Counted from the stretch's first letter, positions 7,655 through 16,670 are shown. The stretch: 64,000 nt of DNA from Rhizobium sp. CB3090 (GCF_029714285.1 NZ_CP121662.1:3627501-3691500); one strand, 5' to 3'. The notes: generated from the letters alone by a model not told the origin. A program made the numbers and translations.

Positions 7655-7772
7655 TTGCGGAAGGGGGTTACGGGAAGGGTCTGGCTTTCTAGGGGCGGTA
7701 TCCGCCCTTCGATTACAGTGGCGCGACCGCGCCGGGATTTCACCGGCTTCCACACCCGTAAGCCTAAGTTTA
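7655..7772 (-). promoter_or_regulatory. Cobalamin (B12) riboswitch upstream of cbtBA
   Basis: Read on the minus strand, the leader holds the cobalamin-riboswitch core: GCCGGTGAAATCCCGGC, then GGTCGCGCCACTGTAA, a small GGGCGGATACCGCCC hairpin, and the B12-box-like AAAGCCAGACCC (about 7677-7688). The order and spacing match the class known from B12 and cobalt genes. It ends about 35 bases before the cbtB start, which favours control of translation or of early termination. AdoCbl binding would repress cbtBA and the downstream unknown gene. Confidence 0.93.
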
Positions 7773-7832
7773 TATCTGGCTGCAAATATAGTTGTCAATC
7801 AAACGCCATCGCGATGCGAAATCGCGACAAGT

Positions 7833-8414
7833 ATGGAGTTATCGAGCTGTATGAAAGGACGTCTGAGCTGGATTTGTCACGGGCCGACGCGCGCCAATCG
7901 TGAGGGATGCTTTCCCGACGACGAGCCGCTGGAGCCAAAAGCGCTCGAGCGAATTCAACCGACGTCCAGGTTCGGAACGGTCGATCGGGCATGGACGAGC
8001 CCGGCGCTCCGGGCCTGCCAGACGGCTGCGGCTTTGGGGCTTGAGTGCATGATGGAGCCGTCTTTCCGGGAATGCGACTACGGGCGCTGGCAAGGCAGGC
8101 CGATCACCGACCTCCATGAGACCGATCCGGAAGCACTGTCGCAGTGGATGCTGGACTTCGATGCGGCGCCGCATGGCGGCGAATCCCTGTCCGCCGTGCT
8201 CGCCCGCGTCGGCGATTGGATGAAGGCTCACATCGGCGATGGCGGTCATACGGTCGTCGTCACGCATGCGACGGTCATTCGCGCCGCCATTCTCCATGTG
8301 CTGCAGGCGCCGCCTCCGGCGTTCTGGACCATCGACATCGAGCCGCTCGGCATCGTGGAGATGACCAGCGACGGCCGTCGCTGGCAGCTTCGCTTTCCGA
8401 ATGCCGCGAGGTAG
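7833..8414 (+). CDS. Histidine phosphatase family protein with altered RHG motif
   Basis: The 193-residue protein has the phosphoglycerate-mutase-like fold. The usual RHG near the N-terminus reads ICHGPT: the nucleophilic His is kept but the phosphate-binding Arg is Cys. Other parts are standard: SPALRACQTA, a Glu in RECDYGRWQG, and VTHATVIRA with the second His. It diverges from the cobalt operon and the B12 riboswitch, so a role near alpha-ribazole phosphatase (CobC) is conceivable but not shown. The start may be ATG 7833 or 7851 (MKGRLSWICHG). Activity is uncertain because of the Arg loss. Confidence 0.75.
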   Translation: MELSSCMKGRLSWICHGPTRANREGCFPDDEPLEPKALERIQPTSRFGTVDRAWTSPALRACQTAAALGLECMMEPSFRECDYGRWQGRPITDLHETDPEALSQWMLDFDAAPHGGESLSAVLARVGDWMKAHIGDGGHTVVVTHATVIRAAILHVLQAPPPAFWTIDIEPLGIVEMTSDGRRWQLRFPNAAR

Positions 8415-8423
8415 CGCTCTAAT

Positions 8424-8500
8424 GCATGTCGCGCAAAAGTGTGCGGCGGTTTTGCGAAAACGACATGCAAAAACAAAGAGCTAAAGTTTGGGAGCGAATC
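8424..8500. repeat. Rhizobial intergenic palindromic repeat, family C
   Basis: GCATGTCG (8424-8431) pairs with CGACATGC (8461-8468), and the adjoining CGCAAAA (8432-8438) with TTTTGCG (8450-8456), giving a long hairpin followed by AAAAACAAAGAGCTAAAG. This arrangement resembles a repeat I recall as common between rhizobial genes. It lies between the convergent phosphatase and SURF1 genes and could terminate transcription in both directions. Confidence 0.65.
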
Positions 8501-8519
8501 CGAAAGATCGCGACGAGCT

Positions 8520-9299
8520 TTAGCCGCGCGCCTTCGCCCGCTGCCGCTCGAAATAGATGAGATAGGCGGCAAGGCCTGACGTCATCACGGCAAGCCCGTA
8601 CCAGGTGATGGCGTAGACGAGATGATTGTTGGGAAAGACGATCTGCGTCAGGCCGCCGACCGGCAGATCGCCCGGATTCTTCTTGTCGTCTGCATCGATA
8701 AAATAAGGCGCGACGTTTTGAAGGTTCCGCGCGGCGGCGATCGCTGCGATGTCCCGGGAATACCAGCGCTCTTCCGCCGGCACGTTGGAGCGCAGCAGCG
8801 TGCCCTTCGGCTCGCTGATCCGCAGCAGGCCTGTGACGGTCGCCTCGCCGGTTAGCTCGCCGGCGGGGCGGGTATTCGGATTGCGCTTGTCGGCCGGCAC
8901 AAAACCGCGATTGACGATGATAATCGTACCATCAGGCTCCTTCATCGGCGTCAGCACCCAATAGCCGGGGCCGAGCGCGGTCGAGGCATACACTTGCGCT
9001 TCCTTGTCGTTGAGGAAGGTGCCGGTTGCCTGGACGTGCTTGTATTCATAGCCGGCGGCGTCGATCGCCGCCCATTCCGCCGGGCCGGGAGCGGCCACGG
9101 GCGGCGCATGCACGCGGGCATCGACGCGGGCGATCAGATCCAGTTTCCAGGACAGCCGCTTTACCTGCCATGTGCCGAGCGCAATCAGCCCCGCGGTCAA
9201 CAGCAGAAGCAGGATCACCCAGATGGCAAGCGCGAGCGCGGAGCGCGGTTTTTCAGAAAGGGAGGGGGTCGGGATATGAGTCAAGGCGCAAAACTCCAT
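8520..9299 (-). CDS. SURF1 family cytochrome oxidase assembly protein
   Basis: The protein is 259 residues from ATG 9299. It has the SURF1 layout: an N-terminal membrane helix (LALAIWVILLLLLTAG), the WQVKRLSWK segment after it, a periplasmic domain with YWVLTPM, IIVNRGFVP and VTGLLRISEP, and a second helix at the C-terminus (YAITWYGLAVMTSGL). SURF1 proteins help insert heme into heme-copper oxidases. It is the last gene after cyoABCD on the same strand, so it probably serves this oxidase. A TTG five codons further in (LTHIPTP) is another possible start; neither has a strong ribosome site. Confidence 0.88.
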   Translation of the reverse strand: MEFCALTHIPTPSLSEKPRSALALAIWVILLLLLTAGLIALGTWQVKRLSWKLDLIARVDARVHAPPVAAPGPAEWAAIDAAGYEYKHVQATGTFLNDKEAQVYASTALGPGYWVLTPMKEPDGTIIIVNRGFVPADKRNPNTRPAGELTGEATVTGLLRISEPKGTLLRSNVPAEERWYSRDIAAIAAARNLQNVAPYFIDADDKKNPGDLPVGGLTQIVFPNNHLVYAITWYGLAVMTSGLAAYLIYFERQRAKARG

Positions 9300-9379
9300 C
9301 GGATGCTCGGCGCAGCTTCCCGGCGGCGCAACGCCGGAAATGACGGCGGGCATCCCTCAGGACGCCCGCCGCTTGGTCG

Positions 9380-9781
9380 TTACGGCATGTTGCGCATCAT
9401 GTCGGGCGACATGGGCATCATGTTGGAATTGAGGTGGTGCATGACCCAGAGCGAGCCGGAGAGCGCAATGATCACCAGCACGATGGTGAAGATCAGCGCC
9501 ATCATGTTCCAGCCGCCTTCCGACTTGGTGTTCATGTGCAGGAAATAGATCATATGCACGATGATCTGGATGGCGCCGAAGACCATGATCAAGGCCGCGG
9601 TGACGGTCGGGTCGGAGAAGACCTTGGCCATGACCAGCCAGAAGGGAATGGCGGTCAGGATGACGGAGAGGATGAACCCCGTCATGTAGCTCTTGAACGT
9701 GCCGTGTCCGGCCTCGTGGCCACCATGGTGGTGGCCGTGGGCGTCGGCGGAATGATGCGAAGGATTGGCGTTCGAGCTCAT
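9380..9781 (-). CDS. cyoD: Cytochrome o ubiquinol oxidase subunit IV
   Basis: The 133-residue membrane protein has three helices (about 32-52, 60-82 and 93-115) including the subunit IV motif VHMIYFLHM. The N-terminus is His-rich ([13 protein letters not shown]) and the C-terminus Met-rich (MMPMSPDMM), both more extreme than in E. coli CyoD and suggestive of copper or metal contact. The start overlaps the cyoC stop by four bases (ATGA, 9778-9781), which implies translational coupling. CyoD supports assembly of the oxidase. Confidence 0.9.
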   Translation of the reverse strand: MSSNANPSHHSADAHGHHHGGHEAGHGTFKSYMTGFILSVILTAIPFWLVMAKVFSDPTVTAALIMVFGAIQIIVHMIYFLHMNTKSEGGWNMMALIFTIVLVIIALSGSLWVMHHLNSNMMPMSPDMMRNMP

Positions 9782-10407
9782 CCGATAACTCCCATGAGGT
9801 AGACGAAGGAAAACACGCCGATCCAGACGACGTCGAGGAAGTGCCAGAACATCGACAGGCACATCAGACGGCGCTTGTTTTCGACGATCAGCCCGCGCCG
9901 GCTTGTTTGGACCATCAGCGTGATCAACCAGACGAGGCCGCTGGTGACGTGCAGGCCGTGCGTGCCGACCAGCGTGAAGAAGGCCGAGAGGAAGGCGCTG
10001 CGCTGCGGACCGGCGCCTTCCAGGATCAGGTGATAGAATTCGTTGAGTTCGAAATAGATGAAGGCGGCGCCGAAGAGGCCGGTGATCGCCAGCCACAACA
10101 GCGTTCCCGACTTGTTGTTCTTTTCCATCATCAGCATGGCGAAGCCGTAGGTGATGGAGGAGAGCAGCAGCATCGTCGTGTTGAGAGCGACGACCGGCAG
10201 TTCGAACAGGTCGGCCGGCGATGGACCGGCCGCATAGTTGCGGCCGAGCACGGCATAGGTGGCAAAGAGCACTGCGAAGATCAGGCAATCGCTCATGATG
10301 TAGAGCCAGAAGCCGAGCATCGTGCTGCCTTCGGGATGATGCTCTTCCGTCATGTAGAAGGCGGGAGTTTCGCCATCTTTCAGAGCTGGTACGGTATGGG
10401 TCGTCAT
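9778..10407 (-). CDS. cyoC: Cytochrome o ubiquinol oxidase subunit III
   Basis: The 209-residue protein has five predicted helices and the subunit III features [18 protein letters not shown] and [13 protein letters not shown]. It is a non-catalytic core subunit of the bo3-type oxidase in the inner membrane. It follows cyoB with a five-base gap and overlaps cyoD, as in standard cyoABCD operons. Confidence 0.94.
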   Translation of the reverse strand: MTTHTVPALKDGETPAFYMTEEHHPEGSTMLGFWLYIMSDCLIFAVLFATYAVLGRNYAAGPSPADLFELPVVALNTTMLLLSSITYGFAMLMMEKNNKSGTLLWLAITGLFGAAFIYFELNEFYHLILEGAGPQRSAFLSAFFTLVGTHGLHVTSGLVWLITLMVQTSRRGLIVENKRRLMCLSMFWHFLDVVWIGVFSFVYLMGVIG

Positions 10408-10412
10408 GGGTC

Positions 10413-12416
10413 TTATACCTGTCCTGCGAGCAGTTTCGTACGCTCGCCTTCGGTCTTCACGACCTCATCGGCGGGGATATGGAAATCGCGCTTATAGTTG
10501 AAGGTATGGCCGATCGTAATGGCGATCATCGCGACGAAGGTGATGGCGGCAAGCCACCAGATGTACCAGATCATGCCGAATGCGAAGGCGATGGACAGAG
10601 CGCCGAGGATGACGCCAGTGCCGGTATTCTTCGGCATGTGGATCGGAATGAAACCCTCGGTCGGCCGCTTGTAGTTGCGGTTCTTCATGTCCCACCAGGC
10701 GTCGTGATCGTAGACGATCGGCGTGAAGGCGAAGTTGTAGGCCGGCGGCGGCGATGAGGTCGACCATTCCAGCGTACGGCCGTTCCAGGGGTCGCCGGTC
10801 AGGTCGCGAAGCTCTTCGCGTTTCATGAAGCTGACGACGAGCTGGATGAGGAAGCTGGCGATGCCAAGAGCGATCAGCCCGGCGCCGAAGGCTGCAACGA
10901 CGAAGTAGATCTGCAGCGACGGATCGTCGAACTGGCTCATGCGGCGCGTGACGCCCATCAGGCCGAGGATATAGAGCGGCATGAAGGCGAACCAGAAGCC
11001 GATCTGCCAGAACCAGAAGCTCATCTTGCCCCAGAAGGGGTCGAGCTTGAAGCCGAAGGCCTTCGGGAACCAATAGTTGACGCCCGCAAACATGCCGAAG
11101 AGCACGCCGCCGATGATCACGTTATGGAAGTGAGCGATCAGGAACAGCGAGTTGTGCAGCACGAAGTCAGCCGGCGGAACCGCGAGCATGACGCCGGTCA
11201 TGCCGCCGATGACGAAGGTCACCATGAAACCGACCGTCCAGAGCATCGGCACTTCGTAGCGGATGCGGCCGCGATACATAGTGAAGAGCCAGTTGAAAAT
11301 CTTCGCGCCCGTCGGGATCGAGATGATCATCGTGGTGATGCCGAAGAAGGAGTTGACGCTGGCGCCCGAGCCCATGGTGAAGAAGTGGTGCAGCCAAACG
11401 AGGTAGGAGAGGATCATGATCACGCAGGTGGCATAGACCATCGAGGCGTAACCGAAGAGGCGCTTGCCGCAGAAGGTCGCGACGACTTCCGAGAAGACGC
11501 CGAAGGCCGGCAGGACCAGGATGTAGACTTCAGGGTGACCCCAGATCCAGATGAGGTTGACATACATCATCGGATTGCCGCCGAGGTCATTCGTGAAGAA
11601 GTTCGTGCCGGCGTAGCGATCAAGGGTGAGCAGTGCGAGCGTCGCGGTCAGGATCGGGAAGCTCGCAACGATCAGGATGTTGGTGCAGAGCGAGGTCCAG
11701 GTAAAGACCGGCATTTTCATGAAGGTCATGCCCGGCGCACGCATCTTGACGATGGTGGCGATCAGGTTGATGCCCGAGAGCGTCGTTCCGATACCCGCGA
11801 CCTGCAGACCCCAGATGTAATAATCGACACCGACGTCGGGACTATAGGCGATGCCGGAAAGGGGCGGATAGGCCAGCCAGCCGGTCTTGGCGAATTCGCC
11901 GACGAAGAGCGAGATCATGACGATGATCGCGCCTGCCGTCGTCATCCAGAACGAGAAATTGTTGAGGAAGGGGAAGGAGACGTCGCGCGCGCCGATCTGC
12001 AGCGGTACGACGAGGTTCATCAGACCGGTGACGAAGGGCATCGCCACGAAGAAGATCATGATGACGCCGTGGGCGGTAAAGATCTGGTCGTAGTGATGCG
12101 GCGGCAGGTAGCCGTCCGAGCCGTTGAAGGCGATCGCCTGCTGGAGGCGCATCAGCAATGCGTCGGAAAAGCCGCGCAGCAGCATGATCAGCGCCAGCAC
12201 GACGTACATGATACCGATCTTCTTGTGATCGATGCTGGTGAACCATTCCTTCCAGAGGAAGCCCCAGAGGCGGAAATAGGTCAGCAGGCCGAGAACTGCG
12301 ATACCGCCGATGGCGACGCCGATGAAGGTCACGACGAGGATAGGCTCGTGATAGGGAATCGCGTCGAGCGTCAGCCGACCGAAGATGAATTTATAGAGGT
12401 CCGGGTTGGAAAACAT
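10413..12416 (-). CDS. cyoB: Cytochrome o ubiquinol oxidase subunit I
   Basis: The 667-residue catalytic subunit binds low-spin heme, heme o/a and CuB. Visible motifs are the heme ligand region [16 protein letters not shown], the CuB His and cross-linked Tyr in [14 protein letters not shown], the CuB His pair in [10 protein letters not shown], and the heme ligands in [12 protein letters not shown]. It reduces O2 to water with quinol electrons and pumps protons. The length is that of E. coli CyoB (663). No cyoE (heme o synthase) gene lies in this cluster, so it must be encoded elsewhere. Confidence 0.96.
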   Translation of the reverse strand: MFSNPDLYKFIFGRLTLDAIPYHEPILVVTFIGVAIGGIAVLGLLTYFRLWGFLWKEWFTSIDHKKIGIMYVVLALIMLLRGFSDALLMRLQQAIAFNGSDGYLPPHHYDQIFTAHGVIMIFFVAMPFVTGLMNLVVPLQIGARDVSFPFLNNFSFWMTTAGAIIVMISLFVGEFAKTGWLAYPPLSGIAYSPDVGVDYYIWGLQVAGIGTTLSGINLIATIVKMRAPGMTFMKMPVFTWTSLCTNILIVASFPILTATLALLTLDRYAGTNFFTNDLGGNPMMYVNLIWIWGHPEVYILVLPAFGVFSEVVATFCGKRLFGYASMVYATCVIMILSYLVWLHHFFTMGSGASVNSFFGITTMIISIPTGAKIFNWLFTMYRGRIRYEVPMLWTVGFMVTFVIGGMTGVMLAVPPADFVLHNSLFLIAHFHNVIIGGVLFGMFAGVNYWFPKAFGFKLDPFWGKMSFWFWQIGFWFAFMPLYILGLMGVTRRMSQFDDPSLQIYFVVAAFGAGLIALGIASFLIQLVVSFMKREELRDLTGDPWNGRTLEWSTSSPPPAYNFAFTPIVYDHDAWWDMKNRNYKRPTEGFIPIHMPKNTGTGVILGALSIAFAFGMIWYIWWLAAITFVAMIAITIGHTFNYKRDFHIPADEVVKTEGERTKLLAGQV

Positions 12417-12463
12417 GGATTTCCTCTGTCCCTTATGAATGTCTTGTTATTGAGCGCACCGGA

Positions 12464-13582
12464 TCAATGACCCTGATGCTGCGCCGAACCGGTCGACGAA
12501 TCGGAAGAAGAGCCGTTGCCCATATCCATGCCTTGCATGGAGTTGTCTCCATGCTGCATGGTCTGGCCAGCACCGCCATCAGCCTTGACGGGCGTGACTT
12601 CGGCGGAGTTGGCATCCCGATTATCGTAGATCAGGCGCTCGCGGTTTTCCTGGCTGTCCTTGCCGGCGCCGCCCTTGGCATCGATATGCATCATCTCGCC
12701 CATGCACATCTTGCTGGGATCGGCACACATATTGAGGATGGCGTCATAAAGGCCATCGTCCACCGCATTGAAGTAGCGCACCGGCTCCCTTTCGCTCGGC
12801 TTGGCGAGCGCCAGATATTCTTGACGGCCGAGAGCCGTGCCCTGGCTCTTCACCTTCTGGACCCATTGGTCGAAGTCGGCCTGGCTCAGGCCATGGAATT
12901 TGAAGCGCATATGCGAGAAGCCGGCGCCGCTGTAGTTGGCGGACAGACCCTGATATTCGCCGGGATGGTTGATGACGGCGTGCAGCTTCGTCTCCATGCC
13001 CGGCATGGCGTAGATCTGGCCGGCAAGTGCCGGAATGAAGAAGGAGTTCATCACCGAGGAGGCGGTGATCTTGAAGTTGATGGGCGCATCCACCGGAGCT
13101 GCCAGTTCGTTGACTGTGGCGATGCCGAGATCGGGGTAGAAGAACAGCCATTTCCAATCGAGCGCCACGACTTCGACATTGAGGGGCCTTGTTGCAGTCG
13201 TCACCGGCTTGCCGGCGTTGACGCGATCGAGAGGCCGATAGGGGTCGAGCTGGTGAGTGCTGATCCACGTCACCGCGCCAAGCGCAATGATGATGGCCAG
13301 CGGTGCCGACCAGATCACCAATTCGAGGCGGGTCGAATGATGCCAGTCCGGATCATAGGCAGCCTCCGTGTTCGACTGGCGATATTTCCAGGCAAAGAAC
13401 AGGGTAAGGAAAATCACCGGTACGATGATCAGCAGCATCAGGACGGTAGAGACGACGATAAGGTCGCGTTGCTGTACGGCGATGTCGCCGGAGGGAGCCA
13501 TCACCACCATATCGCAGCCCGAGAGCAGCAAGATGAGCGGTAGGACGGATAAACGGCTGAAAATCTTCGATAGTCTTGGCAC
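12464..13582 (-). CDS. cyoA: Cytochrome o ubiquinol oxidase subunit II, lipoprotein
   Basis: The 372-residue subunit II starts MPRLSKIFSRLSVLPLILLLSGC; the lipobox LLSGC puts the lipidated Cys at about 23. Two helices follow (about 42-65 and 88-110), then a periplasmic cupredoxin fold with WLFFYPDLGIATVNE and GMETKLHAV. The CuA ligands are absent, as expected of quinol oxidases. The tail beyond residue 310 is rich in Gly, Gln, Met and His (SMQGMDMGNGSSSD) and is longer than in E. coli CyoA. It is first in cyoABCD-surf1. Confidence 0.93.
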   Translation of the reverse strand: MPRLSKIFSRLSVLPLILLLSGCDMVVMAPSGDIAVQQRDLIVVSTVLMLLIIVPVIFLTLFFAWKYRQSNTEAAYDPDWHHSTRLELVIWSAPLAIIIALGAVTWISTHQLDPYRPLDRVNAGKPVTTATRPLNVEVVALDWKWLFFYPDLGIATVNELAAPVDAPINFKITASSVMNSFFIPALAGQIYAMPGMETKLHAVINHPGEYQGLSANYSGAGFSHMRFKFHGLSQADFDQWVQKVKSQGTALGRQEYLALAKPSEREPVRYFNAVDDGLYDAILNMCADPSKMCMGEMMHIDAKGGAGKDSQENRERLIYDNRDANSAEVTPVKADGGAGQTMQHGDNSMQGMDMGNGSSSDSSTGSAQHQGH

Positions 13583-13976
13583 GTTTCAAGCTCTTTTTGT
13601 TATTGACCGTACCGCGACTAAAGGACGGCGGTCAGGAACGGTATGAGGTGTTTCGTCGCACCGCAGCAAGCTTGGATGCAATGCGGTATCAGGTGCAACT
13701 TCACCTTTCGCGAAAATCTTGAGAAATCCAGAAGGTTTTCCAACGGCCGGTTGCCTTTGCCGTGGCTAATATAACGAGATCGGCGGATATGGCTACTGGC
13801 TGGCGCGTCGCCAAGCCGGCATTGTGCCGGCAAAAGGCGGAATTTGGCCGGATCCAATTGCTAATTAGCGAATTATTCCATGCACGATACTTGATAAGTT
13901 CGTAAGTTTGATAAAACATCTTACTGGTACGCGATTTCGTGGAGGAATTCGCGTCCGGAGAGGGAGGCTCCCGCAT
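13583..13976. other. Divergent intergenic region between cyoA and the MFS gene
   Basis: About 390 bases holding the promoters of the cyo operon (leftward) and the MFS gene (rightward). A hairpin GCCGGCA-TTG-TGCCGGC sits at 13815-13831 and a strongly AT-rich stretch at 13855-13925. No clear FNR, ActR or Fur-type site was found. Nothing here supports an RNA gene. Confidence 0.5.
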
Positions 13977-15314
13977 ATGGCCAGCGCCACGCATGAATCA
14001 CTAAATCCAACGTCCACAGGTTTGGAACGCGATGCCCGCAACATGCATGCTCGCGCTACCGTCGACCCCGGTAATATTGCCATCGGCGTGATCATCGGTC
14101 GCACGTCCGAGTTCTTCGATTTCTTCGTTTACGCCATCGCATCAGTCCTGGTCTTCCCGAAGCTGATCTTCCCCTTCGCGGATCCTCTGCAGGGCACGCT
14201 GCTTTCCTTCCTGGTTTTTTCCCTCGCCTTCATTGCCCGTCCGATCGGCTCGTTCATCTTCATGGCGATCGACCGCACCTATGGCCGCGGCGTAAAGCTG
14301 ACGATCGCGCTGTTCCTGCTCGGGGGTTCCACGGCGTCGATGAGCTTCCTGCCCGGCTACAATGAAGTCGGCGTCTACGCGATCGTCCTGCTCGCCATCC
14401 TGCGCATCGGTCAGGGCCTTGCGCTCGGCGGCGCCTGGGACGGTCTTGCCTCGCTGCTGGCGCTCAATGCGCCGACTGATCGCCGCGGGTGGTATGCGAT
14501 GATCCCGCAGCTCGGCGCGCCGACCGGCTTCATGCTGGCAAGCGCTTTGTTCGCATATTTCGTGACCAGTCTCTCGACGTTCGATTTCTTGGACTATGGG
14601 TGGCGCTACCCGTTCTTCTGTGCCTTCATGGTCAATGTCGTGGCACTGTTTGCCCGGCTCCGCCTGGTCGCGACGCCGGAATTCGGCGCGTTGCTGGAGC
14701 GCCATGAGCTGGAGCCGGTCAGGATGACGGAGCTTCTGCGCGTGCATGGCCGCGACGTGCTGATCGGCGCTTTCGTGCCGCTGGCAAGCTTCGCGACCTT
14801 CCATCTGGTCACGGTCTTCCCGCTCGGTTGGGTAACGCTTTATAGCGCGCAAACCCCCGGTTCGTTCCTGTTGGTGGAATTCCTCGGTGCCATCTGCGGC
14901 ATCGTCGCGATCGTCTGTTCCGGCCTGCTCGCCGACCGTATCGGCCGCCGCAACCAGCTTGCCGTCGGCGCCGTGCTGATTGCGATCTTTGCTTTCGTTG
15001 CACCCTGGCTGCTCGATGGCGGGGTCACCGGCCGCCATATCTATGTGGTTCTCGGCTTCACGCTGCTCGGCCTCTCCTTTGGCCAGGCCGCCGGCGCCAG
15101 CGCCTCGCGCTTCAGCCAGAACTATCGCTATAGCGGCTCGGCATTGACCTCGGACCTCTCCTGGCTGATCGGCGCCGGATTCGCGCCCTTCGTCGCGCTG
15201 GCCCTCTCCAGCCAGTTCGGCCTGGTCTATACCAGCCTCTACCTGCTCTCGGGCGTCGTTTGCACGCTCGTCGCGATCTTCTTCAGTAAAACGCTGGAGA
15301 CACGCGACAACTGA
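13977..15314 (+). CDS. MFS transporter, metabolite:H+ symporter type
   Basis: The protein is 445 residues from ATG 13977, chosen because AGGGAGG lies nine bases upstream. It shows 12-helix MFS organisation: IGVIIGRTSEFFDFFVYAIA in helix 1 is characteristic of the ShiA/ProP-like MHS family, RPIGSFIFMAIDRTYGRG gives the loop 2-3 motif, RIGQGLALGGAWDG the helix 4 motif, and LLADRIGRRNQ the second-half repeat. Substrates of this family include dicarboxylates, shikimate, citrate and betaines; none can be chosen here. It is divergent from cyoA and followed by a good terminator. Confidence 0.85.
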   Translation: MASATHESLNPTSTGLERDARNMHARATVDPGNIAIGVIIGRTSEFFDFFVYAIASVLVFPKLIFPFADPLQGTLLSFLVFSLAFIARPIGSFIFMAIDRTYGRGVKLTIALFLLGGSTASMSFLPGYNEVGVYAIVLLAILRIGQGLALGGAWDGLASLLALNAPTDRRGWYAMIPQLGAPTGFMLASALFAYFVTSLSTFDFLDYGWRYPFFCAFMVNVVALFARLRLVATPEFGALLERHELEPVRMTELLRVHGRDVLIGAFVPLASFATFHLVTVFPLGWVTLYSAQTPGSFLLVEFLGAICGIVAIVCSGLLADRIGRRNQLAVGAVLIAIFAFVAPWLLDGGVTGRHIYVVLGFTLLGLSFGQAAGASASRFSQNYRYSGSALTSDLSWLIGAGFAPFVALALSSQFGLVYTSLYLLSGVVCTLVAIFFSKTLETRDN

Positions 15315-15335
15315 TCGAGCCTTCGGAACATTGGA

Positions 15336-15366
15336 AGCCGCGGTGTGAGAGCGCCGCGGCTTTTTC
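15336..15366 (+). terminator. Rho-independent terminator of the MFS gene
   Basis: AGCCGCGG (15336-15343) pairs perfectly with CCGCGGCT (15354-15361) over a 10-base loop and is followed by a run of T. It lies 22 bases after the MFS stop codon. Confidence 0.85.
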
Positions 15367-15406
15367 GTACGCGGCTGGACCTCGCCGGCGAGTGGCTTCC
15401 TAAATC

Positions 15407-15435
15407 TTGACTCCCTTTTCAAACTTTTGTGATAA
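15407..15435 (+). promoter_or_regulatory. Putative promoter of the iron transporter operon
   Basis: TTGACT (15407-15412) and TGATAA (15430-15435) are separated by 17 bases, a good -35 but a modest -10. The RirA-like palindrome begins 19 bases downstream, where a repressor would block initiation or early elongation. Confidence 0.5.
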
Positions 15436-15453
15436 AAAAGGACACGCTGAAAC

Positions 15454-15470
15454 TTGAAAAACATAGTCAA
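15454..15470 (+). promoter_or_regulatory. RirA-type iron-responsive operator
   Basis: TTGA (15454-15457), nine bases, then TCAA (15467-15470) form TGA-N9-TCA, the reported core of the rhizobial iron-responsive operator; with one more base each side the arms become CTTGA/TCAAG. It is about 57 bases upstream of the ferric-binding protein gene, so RirA repression under iron sufficiency is likely. Confidence 0.65.
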
Positions 15471-15526
15471 GAAAAATATAGGCTACCGCACCACCGTTAC
15501 GGACAGGTTTCAGCGAGAGGACGCCT

Positions 15527-16543
15527 ATGACTTTTTCCTTTACCCATCTCACCAGCGCCTTGGCGCTTGCTGCAGCTCTTGCGGTTGCGCCGCTGACGGC
15601 CAATGCCGCCGATTCCGAAGGCATCGTCGTCTATAATGCGCAGCACGAGGGCTTGACGCAGGCCTGGGCAGATGGCTTCACCAAGGAAACCGGCATTAAG
15701 GTAACGATCCGCAACGGCAGCGACATGCAGTTCGCCAACCAGATCGTCGAAGAAGGTGCGGCATCTCCTGCCGACGTGTTCCTGACGGAAAATTCTCCCG
15801 GCATGGCGCTGGTTGACGCCAACAAGCTCTTTGCACCCGTGGATGCCGATACGCTGGCGCAGGTGCCGGAAACCTTCAAGGCAGCCGATGGCAATTGGGT
15901 CGGCGTTGCCGCCCGCTCCACGGTTTTCGCCTATGACAAGACCAAGTTGAAGGAAAGCGAGCTGCCGAAGTCGCTGCTCGACCTCGCCGATCCCGCCTGG
16001 AAGGGCCGTTGGGGTGCATCGCCCGCCGGCGCCGACTTCCAGGCGATCGTCAGCGCGCTTCTTGAACTGAAGGGCGAGGACGTCACCAAATCCTGGCTGA
16101 AAGCGCTGAAAGCAAATGCGACCCCCTACAAGGGCAACAGCGTTGCCATGAAGGCCGTCAATGCCGGCGAAATCCAGGGCGCGGTCATCTACCACTACTA
16201 TTGGTTTGGCGATCAGGCGAAGACGGGCGAAAACAGCAAGAACGTCGCGCTTCACTATTTCAAGAACCAGGATCCAGGCGCTTTCGTCAGCATTTCCGGC
16301 GGCGGCGTTCTCGTCTCCAGCCAGCACAAGAAGGAAGCGCAGGCATTCCTGAAGTGGATCACCGGCAAGGGCGGCCAGGCCGTTCTGCGCGACGGCGATT
16401 CCTATGAATATGCCGTCGGCAATGGCGCTCAGTCGAACCCGAAGCTGGTGCCGCTCTCCGAGCTGCAGGCGCCGAAGGTCGAGCCTTCCAAGCTGAACAG
16501 CAAGAAGGTCACTGAACTCATGACCGAAGCCGGTTTGATCTAA
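15527..16543 (+). CDS. Ferric iron ABC transporter substrate-binding protein, FbpA-like
   Basis: The 338-residue protein has a signal peptide of about 27 residues (ending LTANA) and a two-lobed periplasmic-binding fold. It begins its mature part GIVVYNAQHEGLTQAW, typical of Fbp/Afu proteins. The Tyr cluster IYHYYWFGD at about 220-228 corresponds to the Tyr pair that binds ferric iron in FbpA. GNGAQSNPKL near the C-terminus is also typical. It delivers Fe3+ to the permease encoded next. Preceded by a promoter-like pair and a RirA-type site. Confidence 0.88.
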   Translation: MTFSFTHLTSALALAAALAVAPLTANAADSEGIVVYNAQHEGLTQAWADGFTKETGIKVTIRNGSDMQFANQIVEEGAASPADVFLTENSPGMALVDANKLFAPVDADTLAQVPETFKAADGNWVGVAARSTVFAYDKTKLKESELPKSLLDLADPAWKGRWGASPAGADFQAIVSALLELKGEDVTKSWLKALKANATPYKGNSVAMKAVNAGEIQGAVIYHYYWFGDQAKTGENSKNVALHYFKNQDPGAFVSISGGGVLVSSQHKKEAQAFLKWITGKGGQAVLRDGDSYEYAVGNGAQSNPKLVPLSELQAPKVEPSKLNSKKVTELMTEAGLI

Positions 16544-16557
16544 GTCCTTGCATCCGG

Positions 16558-16602
16558 TCCGCATGCCCTGCTAGGGGCATGCGGATGGCCAATTCGGCCA
16601 TT
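16558..16602 (+). promoter_or_regulatory. Hairpin between binding-protein and permease genes
   Basis: TCCGCATGCCC (16558-16568) pairs perfectly with GGGCATGCGGA (16575-16585), followed by a short TGGCC/GGCCA hairpin. There is no T run. Such structures after a periplasmic-binding-protein gene usually protect its mRNA or reduce read-through, raising the ratio of binding protein to permease. Confidence 0.6.
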
Positions 16603-16670
16603 TCGATCCCGGCAATCGCCTTCCAGCGGCGGTTGTCTTCCTATTTCAGGGCGTGAAAGGCAGCTAAGAC

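Noticed and set aside
9782..10288. N-terminal extension of cyoD
   Set aside because: It overlaps cyoC fully in another frame; the ATGA overlap at 9778-9781 gives the real start.
11124..12470. Long open frame antisense to cyoB
   Set aside because: Composition is Asp/Glu/His/Arg-rich with no hydrophobic core, as expected from the complement of a membrane-protein gene.
13583..13976. FNR-like TTGAT-N4-ATCAA site before cyoA or the MFS gene
   Set aside because: Only single half-sites (TTGATAA) occur; no symmetrical partner at the right spacing.
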